Positions 8,547 to 17,600 of a stretch of 32,032 nt of DNA are shown here, one piece after another (position 1 is the first letter of the stretch; each line of letters opens with the position of its first letter). The notes below the pieces were generated by a model. That model was not told the DNA's origin, made no database searches, and worked only from the letters and a program-made list of their open reading frames with translations. This stretch comes from Bacteroidales bacterium (GTDB lineage Bacteria > Bacteroidota > Bacteroidia > Bacteroidales > WCHB1-69), in assembly GCA_017613015.1 (NCBI GenBank), contig JAGAEQ010000002.1, positions 1 through 32,032 on the forward strand, read 5' to 3'. A program made the translations under genes and the position numbers.

Positions 8547-9700
8547 AACCGCACATTCGCAAGCTGAGCCTTTTATTGCTCTGTGGATTAACACTCTGTA
8601 CCTGTAAGCACAAACCCGAGATACGGGAGGAGGAAGCCTATTTAGGCTTCGTCCGTCAGATTGTGGAAGCCGCCTATGCCGAACGGCCCGATCCGGAGGT
8701 TTTCAACCAGGCCTTTGACAACGAAGCTTTTGCGGACCGCATACTGGCCCAAGGTGACCTTTCCGAGGCCGACAGGGAAAAAACGCTTTCATTTCTTGCG
8801 GACTACTTCAAACCGGGGCAACGCATGCTCGCCCGGGTGGAAGCCGGGGCGGACTACCAGCTGATCCGTTTCTTCATGCGTCAGGACACGGCCCACGTGC
8901 TGTTCCGCATCTACAACGAAACCATCACCTTTGAGGACTGGATGCTCCTCTCCCGCAACGGCCAGATCCGCATCATCGACATCAGCGACCCCGTGTCCGG
9001 CATGTTCTGGAGCGACGAATGGAACATGAACGCCTGTGCCTACCTGAATGTCAGCAGCGACCATTTTCTCATCAACGAAAAGCTCATCGCCATCAACCAA
9101 TGGATAGGCCAAAAGGAGTTTGGTAAAGCCGACAGCCTTTTCACCTGGGTAGAGCAGGCGACGGCAAGCAACGTCTACGCACAGGCCTTACGCATGAACC
9201 TGATCAGCCAAAGTCAGTCCTACGACTCCCTGCGGCGTTTCTGCGGACAATTCCTGCAACGCTTTCCGGAGCGTCAGGCGACTGTGGCCTTTTTCAGCCT
9301 GCAACGCGCCATCGCCGACGGCGACATGGAAAAAGTGCGCCTGCATTGCGGAGAGTTGGGCGAAACCCTTGGCTACGACCCCATTTTCTACCTCTACTTA
9401 GCTTGGGGCTACAAAGCCTCCGGAGACCTGAACGCCTCCTTGGCCATGTTGGACAGCCTGATCGGGCAAATGCCCCTGCAATACGACTTCTACAACTACC
9501 AGTTGGATTTGTATTACGACATGAAGGACACGAAAGGCTTCATACGGCAGATGGACCGCATTGACAGCCTGTTCTCCGCATCGGAAGAGGACATTCCCTT
9601 CTATCGGCACACCTACCCCGCCATGCTCTCCACGCCGGAGTTCAAGGATTGGGAGAAAAGGCATCAGGAGAAACTGAACCGGGAAAAAACAAGCTTATGA
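8543..9700 (+). CDS. Putative lipoprotein with helical repeats
   Basis: 385 residues from the ATG at 8543. That start is preferred over an in-frame ATG at 8519 because it gives a clean export signal, MKPHIRKLSLLLLCGLTLCT, then Cys21, a weak lipobox (LCTC). The mature part is alpha-helical. From about residue 175 it has degenerate tetratricopeptide-like pairs (FGKADSLFTWVEQATASNVY, LYLAWGYKASGDLNASLAML). The N-terminal region (about 30-170) resembles an uncharacterised mixed domain. Probably anchored at the periplasmic face of a membrane. It is coupled to the upstream 60-residue membrane protein by ATGA at 8543-8546 and to tsaB downstream by ATGA at 9697-9700. The link to tsaB is probably operon packing rather than shared function. 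Confidence 0.85.
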   Translation: MKPHIRKLSLLLLCGLTLCTCKHKPEIREEEAYLGFVRQIVEAAYAERPDPEVFNQAFDNEAFADRILAQGDLSEADREKTLSFLADYFKPGQRMLARVEAGADYQLIRFFMRQDTAHVLFRIYNETITFEDWMLLSRNGQIRIIDISDPVSGMFWSDEWNMNACAYLNVSSDHFLINEKLIAINQWIGQKEFGKADSLFTWVEQATASNVYAQALRMNLISQSQSYDSLRRFCGQFLQRFPERQATVAFFSLQRAIADGDMEKVRLHCGELGETLGYDPIFYLYLAWGYKASGDLNASLAMLDSLIGQMPLQYDFYNYQLDLYYDMKDTKGFIRQMDRIDSLFSASEEDIPFYRHTYPAMLSTPEFKDWEKRHQEKLNREKTSL

Positions 9701-10383
9701 CGCACCTGCTTTGCTTGGAGACCGCCACAGAAATCTGTTCAGTGGCCCTTTCGGAAGACGACCGCTGCATTGCGTGTGTGGAAGACCCTCAGGGAAACTC
9801 CCACGCGGAACTGCTTATGCCCCTGATTGACCAGTGCCTGCGGCAGGCAGGTGTAGGCAAGCGGGAGCTGGACGCCGTCTGCATCAGCAGCGGGCCCGGT
9901 TCCTACACCGGATTGCGCATAGGCACGTCCTCCGCCAAAGGACTGTGCTACGCCCTTTCCATCCCGCTGCTAGCCGTACCCAGCTTAGAAGGCATCGCCT
10001 GCGGCGCGGCCATGGCCTGTCCGGACGCGGACTGCTTCCGCCCCATGATTGACGCCCGGCGCATGGAAGTGTACACTGCCCTTTACGATGCTCAAGGAAC
10101 ACTGTTGCGGGAAACGGAAAGCCTGATTATCAACAGCGAATCCTTTGCAACGGAAAGGCAGGGGCACACCCTTGTCCTCTGCGGCAACGGTGCGCCCAAA
10201 TGCCGGGAGACCCTGCAAGGGGAAGGCCTGCGCTACAGTGACACCCTGTCGTCCGCACGCTACCTGATACCCGGTGCCTTCCGCCGTTGGAAAGCGGGGC
10301 AACGGGAGGACACCGCCTATTTCGAACCCTATTACCTCAAGGCTTTCCAAGCCGGGAAGCCCCACGTGAAAGGACTGCGCTAA
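9697..10383 (+). CDS. tsaB: tRNA threonylcarbamoyladenosine biosynthesis protein TsaB
   Basis: 228 residues, an ASKHA-fold pseudo-peptidase that binds TsaD (and TsaE) in the complex installing t6A37 on ANN-decoding tRNAs. Diagnostic segments are the N-terminal LLCLETATEICSVALSED, the HAELLMPLI region, and the signature SSGPGSYTGLRIG followed by AKGLCYALSIPLLAVPSLEG. The start is set by an ATGA overlap with the lipoprotein stop at 9697-9700; a longer in-frame start at 9649 would lie inside that gene and add a charged, non-family extension. The universal-stress-like gene begins two bases after its stop. The partner enzyme TsaC/Sua5 is encoded separately at 31664. Confidence 0.95.
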   Translation: MTHLLCLETATEICSVALSEDDRCIACVEDPQGNSHAELLMPLIDQCLRQAGVGKRELDAVCISSGPGSYTGLRIGTSSAKGLCYALSIPLLAVPSLEGIACGAAMACPDADCFRPMIDARRMEVYTALYDAQGTLLRETESLIINSESFATERQGHTLVLCGNGAPKCRETLQGEGLRYSDTLSSARYLIPGAFRRWKAGQREDTAYFEPYYLKAFQAGKPHVKGLR

Positions 10384-10384
10384 C

Positions 10385-11350
10385 ATGGAGAACACCAAGG
10401 ACATACCGGATACACACACGACGGACGAAGCCCCCTGCCCCTACGAGCAGCTCGCACGTGAGGCCTGGGAGTCCAGCGCCGAATACAACGGCACGCCTTG
10501 GGACGAGACCGATCCCGTGGAAAGCGAATTGCGGGAAAAGAAAAAAGATCTGGTGATTCTGGCCCTGACCGATTACAGCCGCCACGGGGACGCCGCGGTG
10601 GCCCATGCCGTGGCGGTGAGCATGATTTTCCATGCCGAACTCTGCATACTTCCCCTGCTTCCCGATGTGGAAGCGCATAGCGAAAGCTTGAAACACAGCC
10701 TGTTCGTGGCAGAGACCCACCACGTGCCAGTCACCTGGCAGCCTTACGAGCCCCAACTGCGCCGGAGAATCCACGACATTGCGGGTGAAATCAACGCCAT
10801 GATGCTCGTCATGGGGGTTTCCTCCGAACGCAAGCAAAGTTTTTTCACCCGCCGGAAAGCCCTGCGCTGGATACTGCCCTCGCGCATTCCGGTCTTGGTG
10901 GTCGGAAGCGCCCTGCCCCGCCCAGACGCCTACCGCCACATCATACTGCCCTTGGACACCTCCGTCTATTCCAAGGAAAAAGCCCTGTGGGCCGGTTACT
11001 TCCACCGCTTCTACCACGCAAACATCCACCTGCTGTACAAGGAATACAAGGACAAATACCTGGCCCAGAAGCTGAAAGCCAACCTGCTTTTCACTGAAAA
11101 AATCTACGGCAACCTGGACATCCCGAGCACGGCGCACCCGCAGCCCGACGGCTGGGAGGAAATCGAGGGGACTGCCTTGCGCTTCGCGCCGGAAATACAG
11201 GCCAGCCTCATGGTCTGCATGACCACCAGATACCCCACTCCCATCGACCTGCTGTCGGGAAGGCGGGAAAAACACTGGATGAGGCATGCGGACGAAATGC
11301 CCTTCCTCTTCATCAACCAAAGGGATGACCTTTACGTGCTGTGCACGTAA
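10385..11350 (+). CDS. Tandem universal stress protein-like protein
   Basis: 321 residues. After a polar N-terminal arm (about 1-50) come two Rossmann-like halves. The first (about 54-175) runs from KDLVILALTDYSRHGDAAVA to SRIPVLVVGSAL, the usual strand-5 end of a UspA domain. The second (about 180-321) begins YRHIILPLDTSVYSKEKALW and ends MPFLFINQRDDL. The ATP-binding G-2x-G-9x-G motif is not clearly present in either half, so nucleotide binding is doubtful. Such tandem proteins in Bacteroidota are annotated as universal stress proteins, but their role is poorly known. It starts two bases after tsaB and ends the rightward operon. Its stop codon lies within a perfect inverted repeat (11331-11351). 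Confidence 0.75.
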   Translation: MENTKDIPDTHTTDEAPCPYEQLAREAWESSAEYNGTPWDETDPVESELREKKKDLVILALTDYSRHGDAAVAHAVAVSMIFHAELCILPLLPDVEAHSESLKHSLFVAETHHVPVTWQPYEPQLRRRIHDIAGEINAMMLVMGVSSERKQSFFTRRKALRWILPSRIPVLVVGSALPRPDAYRHIILPLDTSVYSKEKALWAGYFHRFYHANIHLLYKEYKDKYLAQKLKANLLFTEKIYGNLDIPSTAHPQPDGWEEIEGTALRFAPEIQASLMVCMTTRYPTPIDLLSGRREKHWMRHADEMPFLFINQRDDLYVLCT

Positions 11351-11351
11351 A
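11331..11351. terminator. Inverted repeat across a convergent gene end
   Basis: TTTACGTG (11331-11338), five-base loop, CACGTAAA (11344-11351): a perfect 8-bp stem that includes the TAA stop at 11348-11350. A second copy of CACGTAAA at 11352-11359 could pair with the same left arm. A short A-run follows on the plus strand, giving a U-run before the hairpin on the minus strand rather than after it, so it is not a textbook intrinsic terminator. It may act as a transcript-end or stabilising hairpin between the convergent genes. Confidence 0.4.
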
Positions 11352-11375
11352 CACGTAAAAAACGCGAAAAACAGC

Positions 11376-12314
11376 TTAGGACAGCGCGCGATTGACCTCC
11401 GAAGCCCTTTGCAGAATCTCTTCGTACTCCGCCGGGGACAAATCCGCGTAGAAGAAATGCACCGGATTGACTCTCTGTCCGTTTTTAATCACTTCGTAAT
11501 GCAAATGGGTGCCGGAGGAAAGCCCGGAGCTTCCCATGAAGCCGACCACGTCGCCCCGCTTGACTTTCTGTCCGGGACGCACATTAGCTTTGGACAGGTG
11601 GGCGTACACGGTCTGGTAGCCGTAGCCGTGGTTGAGCATCACCGCAATACCGTAGCCCGAACCCGGTCCGTCCCTGCTCACCACGCCGTCGGCGGTGGCG
11701 TAAATCGGCTGCCCGCGCTTGCCGATAAAATCGATGCCGGTATGCCGGCGCAGAATATGGTAAATCGGATGGTAGCGCATGCCGAAACCGGAAATCACCT
11801 GAGGGTTCTTCACCGGCGTGATGGCCGGAATGTGGCGCATCCGCTCATCGGCGTGTTGTATCATCTCCCACAGCTCCGCAAAGGATTGCAGCTCCACCTG
11901 GGTGCGTGCCGCCAAAATGTCCGTTTTGCGGGACAAATCGTCCAGATTTTTGGCGGACACCCGTTTTTCGTAAGGGGCCTCCACCGTATCCATCCAGCGG
12001 TTGCGGTCGGCGACCGGCTCTGACTCCAGCAAGGCACGGTAAATGTTATCGTCCTTCTCCTCCAAGTCTTTCAGCACATGGGAAAGCAGATTGACCCGGC
12101 GTTCCAGGTAGGCGATCCGCAGGTCATTCTCCTCCAGTTCGCGCTTCAGGCGCTTCTCTTTCGGCGAAGTGAACACATTGGCGTAAATCAGCAGGCTGGC
12201 CAAGGCAAACGCCACCGCAATCCCCGTATAAGAAAAAATCTTTTTAAGTTTCTGCTTTACAGAAATTTCCTCTATTTCAAAGGACAGAGACTTGTGGTTG
12301 AACTTATATTTCAT
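11376..12314 (-). CDS. M23 family peptidoglycan DD-endopeptidase, membrane-anchored
   Basis: 312 residues. A basic cytoplasmic N-terminus of about 27 residues precedes one transmembrane helix (about 28-46) and a coiled-coil stretch (about 52-90). The C-terminal LytM domain (about 170-285) keeps all the zinc and catalytic residues: H191 and D195 in RHTGIDF, H239 in VYAHLS, and H270/H272 in THLHYEV. It should therefore be an active endopeptidase cutting stem-peptide crosslinks in the periplasm, unlike degenerate EnvC-type activators. The start at 12314 gives the typical Bacteroidota N-terminus (MKYKFNHKSLSFE). It is transcribed divergently from the DUF4954 gene, from a 93-base gap. I see no good -7 element on its strand. 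Confidence 0.92.
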   Translation of the reverse strand: MKYKFNHKSLSFEIEEISVKQKLKKIFSYTGIAVAFALASLLIYANVFTSPKEKRLKRELEENDLRIAYLERRVNLLSHVLKDLEEKDDNIYRALLESEPVADRNRWMDTVEAPYEKRVSAKNLDDLSRKTDILAARTQVELQSFAELWEMIQHADERMRHIPAITPVKNPQVISGFGMRYHPIYHILRRHTGIDFIGKRGQPIYATADGVVSRDGPGSGYGIAVMLNHGYGYQTVYAHLSKANVRPGQKVKRGDVVGFMGSSGLSSGTHLHYEVIKNGQRVNPVHFFYADLSPAEYEEILQRASEVNRALS

Positions 12315-12339
12315 GCCTCATATAACGAAAAAACTCAGG

Positions 12340-12368
12340 TTTGCGTATGCCATTTTTTTATATTTTTG
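12340..12368 (+). promoter_or_regulatory. Candidate promoter for the DUF4954 gene
   Basis: TATTTTTG at 12361-12368 matches the Bacteroidota -7 consensus TAnnTTTG, and TTTG at 12340-12343 could be the -33 element with a 17-base spacer. Predicted transcription start is near 12375, about 33 bases before the ATG at 12408. Confidence 0.55.
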
Positions 12369-12381
12369 CATTTTTAATACC

Positions 12382-12420
12382 ATGGACAAATCAGACCCCA
12401 GGCGAATATGGACAGAGTAA
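12382..12420 (+). other. Possible 12-codon upstream ORF overlapping the DUF4954 start
   Basis: ATG at 12382 opens a 12-codon frame ending in TAA at 12418-12420. It overlaps the DUF4954 ATG at 12408 in another frame and would begin only about 8 bases into the predicted transcript. It could be chance, or a leader that affects initiation. Confidence 0.2.
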
Positions 12421-14618
12421 GTATTATCCCATTTGAGAAACTGAACCACGATTTCATTGAAGGTGAGGATATTCCAAAAGGAAAAGACGAATACTACCTT
12501 CGGGAGATGCAAATCCGGAAAGCCGTCAAAATAAAAAACGGATGGCGCCATCTCACGGCCAAGGAAATTGTCACCTTGGTCAAGAACAACAATATCTCGG
12601 ACAATTGGGACAATTTTCTGGTATGCAACCCCTTTGACCCCTCCCTGATTTACGGGAACACCTTCCACGGACTGGTCCGCATCGGGGCTGTCACACACAA
12701 CGTGCTGCAATACCACGACTTGCGTCTGCCCATCGGCATCACGAACTGCAACATCGTGAACTGCGACATCGGCAACAACGTGGCCCTGCACGAAGTCCAC
12801 TACCTTGCCAACTACATCATCGGCGACCAGTGCATGCTGTTCAACATTCAGGAAATGACCACGACCAACCACGCCAAATTCGGCAACGGCATCCTGAAAA
12901 AACGGGAGGAAGAGGACGTGCGCGTCCGTATCGAGCTGATGAACGAGTCGGGGGCCCGCTCCATACTGCCTTTCGACGGCATCATCACCGCCGACGCCTA
13001 CATGTGGGCCAAATACATCGACGACAATACTTTGCAGGAGCGACTGCAAAGCATCACCCAAAACACTTTTGACGAGCGCAGGGGTTTCTACGGAACCATA
13101 GGAGAAAGCTGTGTCATCAAGAACAGCCTGATTATCAAGGACGCGAAAATCGGTGCCCACTGCTACCTCAAAGGGGTGAGCAAAATCAAGAACATCACCA
13201 TCAATTCCAGTGAAAAGGAACCCTCGCAAATCGGGGAAGGCTGTATTCTGGTGAACGGCATTGTCGGTTTCGGATGCCATATCTTCTACTCCGTCACCGC
13301 TATACGTTTTGTCATCGGAAACAACTCCAACCTGAAATACGGCGCCCGCCTCATCAATTCGTTCATGGGCGACAACTCCACCATTTCCTGCTGTGAGGTG
13401 CTGAACAACCTGATTTTCCCTTCGCACGAGCAACACCACAACAACTCCTTCCTCATTTCGAGCATAGTGATGGGACAAAGCAACATCGCCGCCGGTGCCA
13501 CCTTGGGCTCCAACCACAACAGCCGCACCGCCGACGGGGAGATTCAGGCCGGACGCGGTTTCTGGCCCGGACTGTGTACCAGCGTGAAGCACAATTCCCG
13601 CTTCGCCTCCTACACCCTGCTCGCCAAAGCCGACTATCCGGCGGAATTGGACATTCAGCTGCCTTTCTCCTTGGTCAGCAACAACAGCCGCAGCAACGAA
13701 CTGGAGGTGATGCCCGCCTACTGGTGGATGTACAACATGTTCGCCTTGGCGCGCAACACCGACAAGTACCGCAAACGCGACAAACGCCTCACCAAGGTGC
13801 AGCACATCGAATTCGACACCTACGCGCCCGACACCATGGAGGAAGTCATTCTCGGACGCAAACTGCTGGAGATTTTCACCGCCAAAGCCTGGTGCCGCAC
13901 CCACCAATGCGAAATAGACCCCAACGATACGGCCAAGCTTAGGGAGACGGGAAAGAAACTGCTCAACGGCAATCCGGAGGAAGTGCGCAAACTGGAGGTT
14001 TTCGGGGACCGCATGGAGAAAAGCGGGCGCAACTGCCGCATACTCAAACCTTACGAAGCTTACCACGCCTACGGGGACATGTTGGTCTATTACGGAGTGA
14101 CCAACGTGCTGCGCTACATTGAGGAGCATCAGATCACCCGTTTCAAGGATTTGGCCAAAGAATTAGGCAAGCACCACCGCCGCCAGAAAGTCTGGATTAA
14201 CATGGGCGGACAGGTCATGATGGAAAAGGACCTGGACCGCATCCGCGCGGATATCAACGCGGGCGTGCTAAACAGCTGGAAAGAGATACACAAACGCTAC
14301 GACGAGATTTGGAAACGCTATCCGACAGACAAACAGAGTCATGCCTACCTTTCGCTCTGCTATCTTTTAGAAACGGACAATTTCACCGAAGCGCAATGGA
14401 AAGAAATGATACGGAAAACCATGCGCATACAGCAATACATCTGTGATCAGGTGTACGCCTCGCGCAACAAGGACTACACCAATCCCTTCCGCCATTCCAC
14501 CACCCGCAACGAAGCGGAATTCCTGAGCCTGTACGGCCAGATTGACGACATCGGTTTCGTGCGGCAGACGAAGGAAGAGACGGAAGAGGTCGTGAAGAGG
14601 TTGGAAAAGTTAGTTTAG
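12408..14618 (+). CDS. DUF4954 family protein (left-handed beta-helix)
   Basis: 736 residues. From about residue 46 (WRHLTAKEIVTLV, NWDNFLV) it follows the DUF4954 family, found in Bacteroidota and spirochaetes. The core has imperfect hexapeptide repeats typical of LbetaH acyltransferase-like folds (IVNCDIGNNVALHEVHYLAN, IGAHCYLKGVSKIKN, IGNNSNLKYGARLINSFMGD). Conserved segments include PSHEQHHNNSFLISS, GSNHNSRTADGEIQAGRGFW and KADYPAELDI. The C-terminal 200 residues are helical and charged. The first 45 residues precede the family core; a second in-frame ATG at 12507 (Met34) is an alternative start. No signal peptide, so probably cytoplasmic. The His-rich pocket is compatible with acyl or nucleotidyl transfer chemistry, but I know of no demonstrated activity. 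Confidence 0.85.
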   Translation: MDRVSIIPFEKLNHDFIEGEDIPKGKDEYYLREMQIRKAVKIKNGWRHLTAKEIVTLVKNNNISDNWDNFLVCNPFDPSLIYGNTFHGLVRIGAVTHNVLQYHDLRLPIGITNCNIVNCDIGNNVALHEVHYLANYIIGDQCMLFNIQEMTTTNHAKFGNGILKKREEEDVRVRIELMNESGARSILPFDGIITADAYMWAKYIDDNTLQERLQSITQNTFDERRGFYGTIGESCVIKNSLIIKDAKIGAHCYLKGVSKIKNITINSSEKEPSQIGEGCILVNGIVGFGCHIFYSVTAIRFVIGNNSNLKYGARLINSFMGDNSTISCCEVLNNLIFPSHEQHHNNSFLISSIVMGQSNIAAGATLGSNHNSRTADGEIQAGRGFWPGLCTSVKHNSRFASYTLLAKADYPAELDIQLPFSLVSNNSRSNELEVMPAYWWMYNMFALARNTDKYRKRDKRLTKVQHIEFDTYAPDTMEEVILGRKLLEIFTAKAWCRTHQCEIDPNDTAKLRETGKKLLNGNPEEVRKLEVFGDRMEKSGRNCRILKPYEAYHAYGDMLVYYGVTNVLRYIEEHQITRFKDLAKELGKHHRRQKVWINMGGQVMMEKDLDRIRADINAGVLNSWKEIHKRYDEIWKRYPTDKQSHAYLSLCYLLETDNFTEAQWKEMIRKTMRIQQYICDQVYASRNKDYTNPFRHSTTRNEAEFLSLYGQIDDIGFVRQTKEETEEVVKRLEKLV

Positions 14619-14674
14619 AAGTAAGAAGAAAGAAATAAGAATACATTTTAATAGAAACATAAATACAAATCATT

Positions 14675-17600
14675 ATGAAAGTTTCACGTGTTTTTCTCCA
14701 TCAATTGGCATTGGGGATTCTGATTCTCTGCACAGCAGTCGGAGTGCAGGCCCAGGCCACCTATCTCGGCAATGAGAAGTTCTCATCCCGGATACCGCAA
14801 GGCTGGAGCGTCCAGCCGAAATCCACCACCACCGCGCCGACATGGACACCGGACACTCTGGTGTCGGTATCGAAAAAGTACGCCATGCACGGGCATGTGC
14901 CGTATTCTTCCGGAGACACGGTGGAACTGGTCACCCCCTTCTACGATTGCAGCAACTACAAGTATGTGATGGTCAAGTTCAACCACATCTGTAAAGTGCT
15001 GCCCTCCGACGTATGTGAAGTCATGTACCAGGAGCAAGGGGTCGGAAGCTATTACCGCTGGAAAGTGCTGCCCAAGGACGCTTATTTGGGGAGCAGCGCC
15101 ACCTATAAAAAGAACCCGGTGTTCTCCCATACCACCTATCCCGAATGGGGCGCGGGCGACACCTTCGCACGTCCCGACGACGGATGGTGGAAACAAGAGG
15201 TGTTTGACATGAGCAACTATGCCAGCTTCTCCACCCTGCGTTTCAAATTCATCATCCGCAAAGGAAGCTATTTCGGCTCCTTTATTGCTAGCGGATGGTT
15301 CGTGGACGATTTCCAGGTGCTGGCCTCCAACTTCGCCATCCGGCCCCCGGTGGTCGAATGGATCAACCAATTGAGCGCCGTCATCTATTCCACCGGCCCC
15401 TTCGTGATTGACGCCAAAGTGGCCACGCGTACGGAAGCCCCCATACAGAGGCCCGTGCTGCACTACAGCGCCTCCCGCGACAACCAGCTTAAAGAGGACT
15501 CCATCCGCATGACCGCCCTGCAAGGGGACTCCATCTGGAGGGCCGTGCTGCCCCAGTTTGTCTACGGAACCGATGTGTCCTACTGGATTGAAGGACGCGA
15601 CTCGGTCGGGAACACCGCCCGCGCCTCCAGCCATTTCACCACCAAGCGCCGCGACGCGAACGACGCCGCCATGTACACCTACTACGCCGGTGCGGACACC
15701 ATGGCCCCTCCGGCCACCGACATGGCAGTCATCTACACGAGCAGCAACTCCTCCTCCCAAGCCCGCGTGCTTTACTTGGCTTCCGACATCCATCCGCAGA
15801 AGCGCGGAGGAAACATCACCAGCATCGCCTGGTTTAACGAACGTTACAACTATTCCTGCCGCAGGAATCTCAAAGTATGGATGTTAGCCACCACCGACAG
15901 CCTGACTTCGGCCACCGCCATGGATCCCCAGAAAAGCGGCGCCACCTTGGTGTTCGACGGCGTGACCAACAGCCAGTTGAGATGGAACAACATCAACCTG
16001 ACCCAAGCTTTCCGCCTCCCTGCGGGCAAGAATCTCTACGTGTTTTTTGAAGGCTACGGCGGAAACACCACCAGCGACATTTACTGGGCCTGCCACGGCA
16101 AAATCGCCAACCGCTGCGCCTACTACCTCAAAAGCACCTGGATGGACCCCAACCTTATTCCGCTGATGCGCTTCGGCTTCGACAGGATTGGCGACTTCGG
16201 TTCGTATTCTGTCGCGCTGACGAGCATTGACAAACCCGGAAAAGGCAGCGTGGCCGGTAAGCAAAGCGTCAGCATCACCCTGCAAAACAAGGGAGACAAA
16301 GAATTGGTCTCCACCCGCATCGACTGGATGGTCAATGGCGTGATGCAGAGTCCGAAAACATGGACAGGCAACCTTCCTTGCGACTTTTACGACACCATCA
16401 CGCTGGGAACCTACACCCAGCGCATCGGACGCTACGACACCCTGACGGTATGGGTCAGCCTGCCCAACAACCAGAAAGACCCCGTGTTGAGCGACGACAC
16501 CCTCAGCACCACCTCCTACGGCTGCGACAGCCTGCTGAAAGGCGTCTACACCATCGGCAAAGGCGCGAAATACGATTATCCTTCTTTAGAGGAAGCCATG
16601 TTCAGCATTAACACCTGCGGCATGGGGGGCGACATTGAGCTCCGCCTCGCAAGCGGCACCTACAACGAAGCCTGGGACTTTACCGACTTCGGCGCGGTTA
16701 CCGGACCTTACACCGTGACATTCAGCTCAATCGCCAAGAATGCGGACAGTGTGAAGATACGGCCCTCATCCGGCTATCCCCTGTATCTGGACAACAGTTC
16801 CCACCTCACCTTCCAATACCTGACCTTTGACGCGAACGGGGCAAGAAACAACTGCGTGTACTTGACCAATGCCAGCAGCGACATCACCATCCGTCACTGC
16901 AAACTGTCCGGCTACTCCGCCGCCAACAGCACGGGTACGGCCCAGGCGGTCATCTACAAGCCGAGCAACGGCACCCTCGTCCACCGCATCCGCATCATAG
17001 GCAACGAAGTCCTGTACGGAAGCTATGGCATCTACATGTACGGAAACGGCCAGAACGCACCGAACACGGACATCGTGTGCGACAGCAACTACTTCACGGG
17101 CAGCTACTACATGCCGGTACAATGCTACTATTGCGAAATCAACTTCCGGCACAACGACCTGGTGGAAACCACTACCGGATACACCTATTACTACGGTGCC
17201 CGCTTCTACTACTGCAAGAAATCCCGTGTGGACGGCAACCATGTGCGCACCAACTCCTTAGCCACCTACCATTACGGCATCACCTTCAGCTACGGAGACT
17301 CCACCAGCATGGTCTGCAACAATGAAATCATCCTGAAAAACAACAACAGCGGCGCGGTTTACGGAATGTACGTGCCTTACAACTACGGCACGGTCGTGGC
17401 CAACAACAGCGTGTTCATCACCGGCACCACCACCAGTGCCTGCTACGGCATCTTCACTTATTTCTACGGCTCCTATCAGGGCGTTATCCGGAACAACATC
17501 GTCACCATCGACAGCGTCACCATCAAGGGTACGGGCTATCCCCTGTATTCCTCCAACAACACCAACATGTCCCAGTTCGACGTGGACTACAACTGTTGGT

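Noticed and set aside
9649..9696. Upstream start for tsaB
   Set aside because: It lies inside the lipoprotein gene and adds a charged extension absent from TsaB; the ATGA overlap at 9697 fits better.
12318..14129. A 603-codon minus-strand frame opposite the DUF4954 gene
   Set aside because: The plus strand matches a known family end to end; the antisense product is Val/Gly-rich with no recognisable motif.
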